DNA from: an uncultured Clostridia bacterium
GTDB taxonomy: Bacteria; Bacillota; Clostridia; Christensenellales; UBA1242
Reading direction: 5' to 3'
Length of the DNA stretch: 16,622 nt
Assembly (NCBI GenBank): GCA_937874195.1
Contig: CALNBM010000064.1
Span: forward strand, 1-16,622
The position numbers and the translations under genes are program-made. Positions 13,410 to 16,622 of this stretch are shown here, in pieces. Position 1 is the stretch's first letter. Each line of letters starts with the position of its first letter. The notes beneath the pieces are model-generated. The model searched no databases, was not told where the DNA came from, and saw nothing but the letters and a program-made list of their open reading frames with translations.

Positions 13410-13739
13410 ATAAAAATTGTTATTTTTTGCAACACAATTATTTTTTTCTGGAACAGTATGGAATAACATCTTTTATCAAATAACCTCATATTTTTTATTA
13501 ATTTAAATTATCTATAATTCAATAATAGCTCAGCATTAAAAAGTAATAAAAAACAAAAAGTATATTGTCTTATACAAATTTTAAAAAATAAATTACGCTA
13601 GACCGCAAAGTCGTGCTGTCGCATTTTTAATATTTTTTTTTAAAATACAATAAGATATTTATTTTTGTTTAACTATTTATTTGCAAAATCTTTAATTGTG
13701 GTTTATCATAATAGGAATGATTTATTAATAAGGATTTTA
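13410..13739. other. 330-bp non-coding stretch between dacF and the pseudouridine synthase
   Basis: No gene is seen. It begins with a weak terminator and is very AT-rich except for 13596-13622, where 17 of 27 bases are G or C (cgctagaccgcaaagtcgtg and on), with a small GAC/GTC hairpin and a following T run. No known riboswitch fits that islet. Confidence 0.5.
13415..13447 (+). terminator. Terminator candidate after dacF
   Basis: AATTGTT (13415-13421) pairs with AACA(c)AATT (13431-13439), one bulged C, followed by seven T after an A. The stem is AT-rich and imperfect. Confidence 0.45.
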
Positions 13740-14444
13740 ATGAGAATTAACAAGTTTTTAGCAGGTGCAGGTCTTGCAAGTAGAAGAAAAGTTGAAGAAT
13801 TAATAATTAATGGAAAAATCAAAGTAAACGGCGAGGTTATAATTAACCTGGCTTTTGATATTAATGAAAATGATAAAGTTGAGTATAATGGCAAAATTTT
13901 ATCTTTTTTTAAAGAAAATATCTATATTATGCTAAACAAACCAAAGTGTTATATTTCAGCAGTTAGCGATAATAGGGATAGAAAAACAGTAATAGATTTA
14001 ATTAAAGAAAAAGATGAGAGATTATTTCCAGTCGGCAGACTTGATTATAACACTGAAGGATTATTACTTATTACTAATGACGGCGATTTTGCAAATAATG
14101 TGATGCATCCTAGAAATGAAATTGGAAAAACTTACGAAGTAACAACAAAAGAAAAACTTACTCATTTTCATAAAGCGCAGATAAGAACGGGTATTCTAAT
14201 TGATGGAGTTAAGACATCACCTGCGTTAGTTACTTCTTCTTTAAAAATAAATGATGTATTATATGTAACAACTATTACTATCTTTGAAGGTAAAAACAGA
14301 GAAGTAAGAAATATGTTTAAAGAATTACATTTAAAAGTTTATAATCTAAAAAGAATTAAAATTGGTAATTTAGAACTAGGGAATTTAAAAATTGGTAGTT
14401 ATAAATATTTAACGCAAAATGACATTAATAAAATTTTTAATTAG
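13740..14444 (+). CDS. rluB: RluB/RsuA family ribosomal pseudouridine synthase
   Basis: An enzyme that isomerises a uridine in rRNA to pseudouridine (RluB makes 23S Ψ2605; RsuA makes 16S Ψ516). It has an N-terminal S4 RNA-binding domain (MRINKFLAGAGLASRRKVEELI, residues 1-60) and the catalytic motif GRLDYNTEGLLLITNDG with Asp102; NREVRNMF near 190 is a family motif. The length is 234 residues. An in-frame ATG exists at 13665, but the 25 extra residues are hydrophobic and unlike the family, and AAGGA (13730-13734) fits the ATG at 13740 with 5-nt spacing. RluB versus RsuA is not settled by sequence reading; RluB is favoured by position before cmk, which is 6-9 bp away. Confidence 0.9.
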   Translation: MRINKFLAGAGLASRRKVEELIINGKIKVNGEVIINLAFDINENDKVEYNGKILSFFKENIYIMLNKPKCYISAVSDNRDRKTVIDLIKEKDERLFPVGRLDYNTEGLLLITNDGDFANNVMHPRNEIGKTYEVTTKEKLTHFHKAQIRTGILIDGVKTSPALVTSSLKINDVLYVTTITIFEGKNREVRNMFKELHLKVYNLKRIKIGNLELGNLKIGSYKYLTQNDINKIFN

Positions 14445-14453
14445 GAGAAAATG

Positions 14454-15122
14454 ATGATAACAATTGCTATTGATGGACCTTGTGGTTCAGGAAAAAGTAC
14501 AGTAAGTGAGGGAATAGCTAAAAAACTTGGTATTTTATATCTTAATACTGGTGCAATTTATAGAGCTATTGCATTATATATGTTAAGAAATAATATTAAT
14601 AGTAATAATATAAATAGTATTACAGATGCAATGGATAAAATTAACATTGAAATTAAATATTTAAATAACGAACAGCATACATTTTTAAATGGGGAAGATG
14701 TTTCAAAACAGTTATACAGTATGGAAGTAAGCGATGCAAGTTCGGTTTTTGCTCAATTTAAAGAGGTAAGAGATAAAATTCTTCACATTCAACGAAACCT
14801 TGCAAAGGTTCAAAGTATTGTGATGGAAGGCAGAGATATAACTTCTCATGTGTTACCTGATGCTAAATTTAAGTTTTATATTGATGCAAGCCCAGAAATT
14901 AGGGCACAGCGTCGAATTAATGATGAAAAAATTATAGGTAAACCACAACTATGTTTTGAAAAAGTTTTAGCAGATATTTTTGAACGCGATGAACGAGATA
15001 AAAATAGAACTATATCACCGTTAATATTAGTTGAAGACGCTATCTATATCAACACCGATAATCGAAATGTTGAAGATGTTGTTAATGATATTTATAAGCT
15101 TATTAAAAGTAAAAAGGATTAA
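14454..15122 (+). CDS. cmk: Cytidylate kinase
   Basis: Cmk phosphorylates CMP and dCMP to the diphosphates in pyrimidine salvage. The 222 residues contain the P-loop in MITIAIDGPCGSGKSTV, LNTGAIYRAIALYML (CMP-binding region), GRDITSHVLPDAKFKFYIDAS and the lid Arg cluster QRR…R…RDERDKNR. Two ATG codons are adjacent (14451, 14454); AGGAG (14443-14447) is 6 nt from the second and only 3 nt from the first, so I use 14454, matching the family start MxxIAIDGP. The usual GRDIGT motif reads GRDITS, a mild change. It is followed after 2 nt by plsC, a standard Clostridia order. Confidence 0.96.
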   Translation: MITIAIDGPCGSGKSTVSEGIAKKLGILYLNTGAIYRAIALYMLRNNINSNNINSITDAMDKINIEIKYLNNEQHTFLNGEDVSKQLYSMEVSDASSVFAQFKEVRDKILHIQRNLAKVQSIVMEGRDITSHVLPDAKFKFYIDASPEIRAQRRINDEKIIGKPQLCFEKVLADIFERDERDKNRTISPLILVEDAIYINTDNRNVEDVVNDIYKLIKSKKD

Positions 15123-15124
15123 AT

Positions 15125-15727
15125 ATGCTTTATTATATTATAGTTATTTTAGCAATTCTTCCGTTTTTAATAATTTTTCCAATAATCGTGCGCGGAAGAA
15201 AAAACATGCCCAAAGGTAAGATGTTGTTTTGTTGTAATCATCAATCCAACTGGGATGTACTTTTGATTGCAGCAAAAATACCAGGGCGAAGATTTTATTT
15301 TATGTCTAAAGAATCGTTGTTTAAAAACAAATTTTGCTCTTTTATTTTAAAAAAGTTAGGTGCGTATCCTGTTTCTCGTAACAAAACTGATATATCTGCA
15401 ATTAAAAAAACACTATCTCTTTTGAAAGACGAAAAAGCAATCTGTTTATTTCCTGAAGGTGCTCGGTTAAAAACTGAAGATTCAAATGAGCTTCGAGATG
15501 GTGCAATAATATTTGCCTTAAAATCTAAAGCACCGATTGTTCCTGCATGTTTTATTAAAAAGCCTAAACCTTTTTGTTTTAATAAATTAATTATTGGAAA
15601 ACCTTTTAATTTAAGCGAAATGGAAGAATTTAAAGAAAAAAAAATTACTGTGGAATTAATTGAAAAGGGCAGAGAAATTTTGCGTAAAAAAATGTTTGGT
15701 TTATATAATCAAAATATTAAGAAGTAA
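15125..15727 (+). CDS. plsC: 1-acyl-sn-glycerol-3-phosphate acyltransferase
   Basis: PlsC adds the second acyl chain to lysophosphatidic acid to give phosphatidic acid at the membrane, upstream of the CDP-diacylglycerol used by PgsA. The 200-residue protein has an N-terminal membrane segment (2-22), motif I N38-H39-Q-S-N-W-D44 (HX4D), the PVSR-type motif II (AYPVSRN) and motif III F109-P-E-G-A-R114 (usually FPEGTR), then APIVPACF as motif IV. AAGGA lies inside the end of cmk, 6 nt before the ATG, and the two genes are separated by 2 nt. ispH and rpsA, which often come next in Clostridia, are absent; a terminator follows. Confidence 0.95.
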   Translation: MLYYIIVILAILPFLIIFPIIVRGRKNMPKGKMLFCCNHQSNWDVLLIAAKIPGRRFYFMSKESLFKNKFCSFILKKLGAYPVSRNKTDISAIKKTLSLLKDEKAICLFPEGARLKTEDSNELRDGAIIFALKSKAPIVPACFIKKPKPFCFNKLIIGKPFNLSEMEEFKEKKITVELIEKGREILRKKMFGLYNQNIKK

Positions 15728-15781
15728 AAAATACCTAATAAAAAAAACAATATTGAAAGATTAATTAGTTTTATCTTGGAT

Positions 15782-15806
15782 AAAGAACCGTTTAAGGTTC
15801 TTTTTT
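15782..15806 (+). terminator. Intrinsic terminator after plsC
   Basis: AAAGAACC (15782-15789) pairs perfectly with GGTTCTTT (15796-15803), loop GTTTAA, with a T run to 15806. It ends the rluB–cmk–plsC unit. Confidence 0.92.
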
Positions 15807-16243
15807 AATAAAGTATAAATTTTATGATATTTTATTTTGTCTGTCATGAAAGAATATAGTGTAATTAAAAATAATTAAAACGTGCCTTATAAATTTATGT
15901 TATATACTAACATTAGGTGAAATTTAAATTTAGAAACACTGTAAAATCATATAAAAAAAATAAAAGTAGGTAAGGGAGCATAAGTAATATAAAAATAAAT
16001 CAAATTAAACAATATAAAAACTCTGCAAAACTCTGCTTTTAAAATTATATAATTATTTGAGTTCTAGGTAAAAATTATATATATAAAAAAATTTAATTAT
16101 ACTGTTAAAAAATAAACCTGTGTAAGTAAAGTATATTCGTTAATGCATGCATATTAGTAATTTTTTTATTTTATCCTACCAATAGAGTAAGCCGATTTTT
16201 TTATTTTAAATTATATGTCTTTTAATTATATAGCGTGTGGCTT
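15807..16243. other. 437-bp non-coding stretch between plsC and the tRNA operon
   Basis: I see no gene, RNA or promoter that I can support. Small items only: a perfect 10-bp tandem duplication (aaaactctgc twice, 16017-16036) and a 10-bp palindrome ATGCATGCAT (16143-16152). Convergent transcription (plsC rightward, tRNAs leftward) meets here. Confidence 0.55.
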
Positions 16244-16273
16244 AATAAAAAACCGCTTTAATTTAAGCGGTTT
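16244..16273 (-). terminator. Terminator of the leftward tRNA operon
   Basis: On the minus strand AAACCGCTT (16273-16265) pairs with AAGCGGTTT (16258-16250), followed by a T run (plus-strand A run 16247-16252). It begins 4 nt after the tRNA-Tyr 3' end. Confidence 0.9.
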
Positions 16274-16276
16274 ATT

Positions 16277-16361
16277 TGGTGGGAGAGGCTGGATTCGAAC
16301 CAACGAAGTCGGAGACGACGGATTTACAGTCCGTTCCATTTGGCCACTCTGGAACTCTCCC
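16277..16361 (-). tRNA. tRNA-Tyr (GTA)
   Basis: A class II tRNA of 85 nt with an encoded CCA. The acceptor stem GGGAGAG/CTCTCCC is perfect, the anticodon GTA is at 16327-16325, a long variable arm (GTCTCCGAC) follows, and the T-loop is GGTTCGAATCC. It is the last gene of the tRNA operon. Its GUN anticodon makes it a natural substrate of the tgt product encoded in this window. Confidence 0.97.
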
Positions 16362-16446
16362 ATATAAACTTTTAAGTTAATTTTCTAAGCTTACTGTGAA
16401 ACTTAGCAATAATATGTTATTATTGGCAAATATCTTAAAAGTTTGC

Positions 16447-16522
16447 TGGAGCTGGTGATAGGAATTGAACCCACAACCTGCTGATTACAAATCAGCTGCT
16501 CTACCGATTGAGCTACACCAGC
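16447..16522 (-). tRNA. tRNA-Thr (TGT)
   Basis: 76 nt with an encoded CCA. Acceptor stem GCTGGTG/CACCAGC is perfect; D-arm GCTCAATCGGTAGAGC; anticodon TGT within CTGATTTGTAATCAG; T-arm GTGGGTTCAATTCCTAT. Discriminator is U. It lies 85 nt from tRNA-Tyr. Confidence 0.97.
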
Positions 16523-16558
16523 GAAATTATTTTATCTTTACACACATTTATTTAAAAA

Positions 16559-16622
16559 TGGTGCCTTGGGGCGGAATCGAACCACCGACACGAGGATTTT
16601 CAGTCCTCTGCTCTACCGACTG
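16559..16622 (-). tRNA. tRNA-Phe (GAA), 5' end beyond the right edge
   Basis: The visible 64 nt cover part of the D-arm (CAGTCGGTAGAGCAG), the anticodon stem-loop AGGACTGAAAATCCT with GAA at 16601-16599, the T-arm GGTGGTTCGATTCCGCC, the 3' acceptor strand CCAAGGC, discriminator A and encoded CCA. The 5' acceptor strand is outside the window. Confidence 0.95.

Noticed and set aside
13596..13625. Possible c-di-GMP-I riboswitch (GACCGCAAAGTC resembles its GACGCAAAGCC core)
   Set aside because: The second conserved helix, the tetraloop-receptor sequences and the closing stem are absent within 100 bp on either strand.
16017..16036. Tandem 10-bp repeat as start of a CRISPR or larger array
   Set aside because: Only two copies, no spacers, no further copies in the window.

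Overview
The window is AT-rich and reads as a contig from a spore-forming member of the Firmicutes (Clostridia-type). Three gene orders support this: tgt–yajC–TIGR04086 membrane protein; ftsK/spoIIIE–pgsA–cinA–recA; and DUF2953 (YtfI-like)–ytfJ/gerW–dacF. A pseudouridine synthase, cmk and plsC follow. Strong Shine-Dalgarno sites (AGGAG, AAAGGA) and intrinsic terminators fit the same group.

The first ~790 bases do not fit. On the minus strand they carry the end of a SurE nucleotidase, a small membrane protein and the beginning of LpxB (lipid A disaccharide synthase), a translationally coupled cluster of Bacteroidota type. SurE is cut off abruptly at about 768-790, right where an imperfect ~46-bp direct repeat begins; its second copy lies 120 bp further on, just before tgt. 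Either the contig is a metagenomic misjoin or foreign DNA was truly inserted.

Layout: 1-830, Bacteroidota-like fragment (minus). 1027-3158, tgt, yajC and the TIGR04086 protein, closed by a terminator. 3494-3700, a tiny Cys/Gly-rich protein built of two repeated halves, with its own terminator. 3798-4529, a PdaB-like polysaccharide deacetylase with altered catalytic residues. 4530-5038, a non-coding stretch with two long inverted repeats and an extended -10 promoter. 5039-11210, ftsK/spoIIIE, pgsA, a divergent cinA and recA, with a LexA-type box before recA. 11281-13409, a sporulation/germination operon (DUF2953, ytfJ, dacF). 13740-15727, a translationally linked set: rRNA pseudouridine synthase, cytidylate kinase, acylglycerolphosphate acyltransferase. 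15807-16243, nothing recognisable. 16244-16622, a leftward tRNA operon (Phe, Thr, Tyr) with its terminator.

Together the plus-strand genes are housekeeping functions (tRNA queuosine modification, Sec accessory, phospholipid synthesis, recombination, DNA translocation, nucleotide metabolism) mixed with spore-linked functions. The least explained parts are the junction at the left edge, the duplicated Cys/Gly-rich protein, the degraded active sites of the deacetylase and CinA, and two genes that appear to be leaderless because their ATG follows a -10-like element almost directly. I did not find a CRISPR array, insertion sequence, phage gene or defence system.
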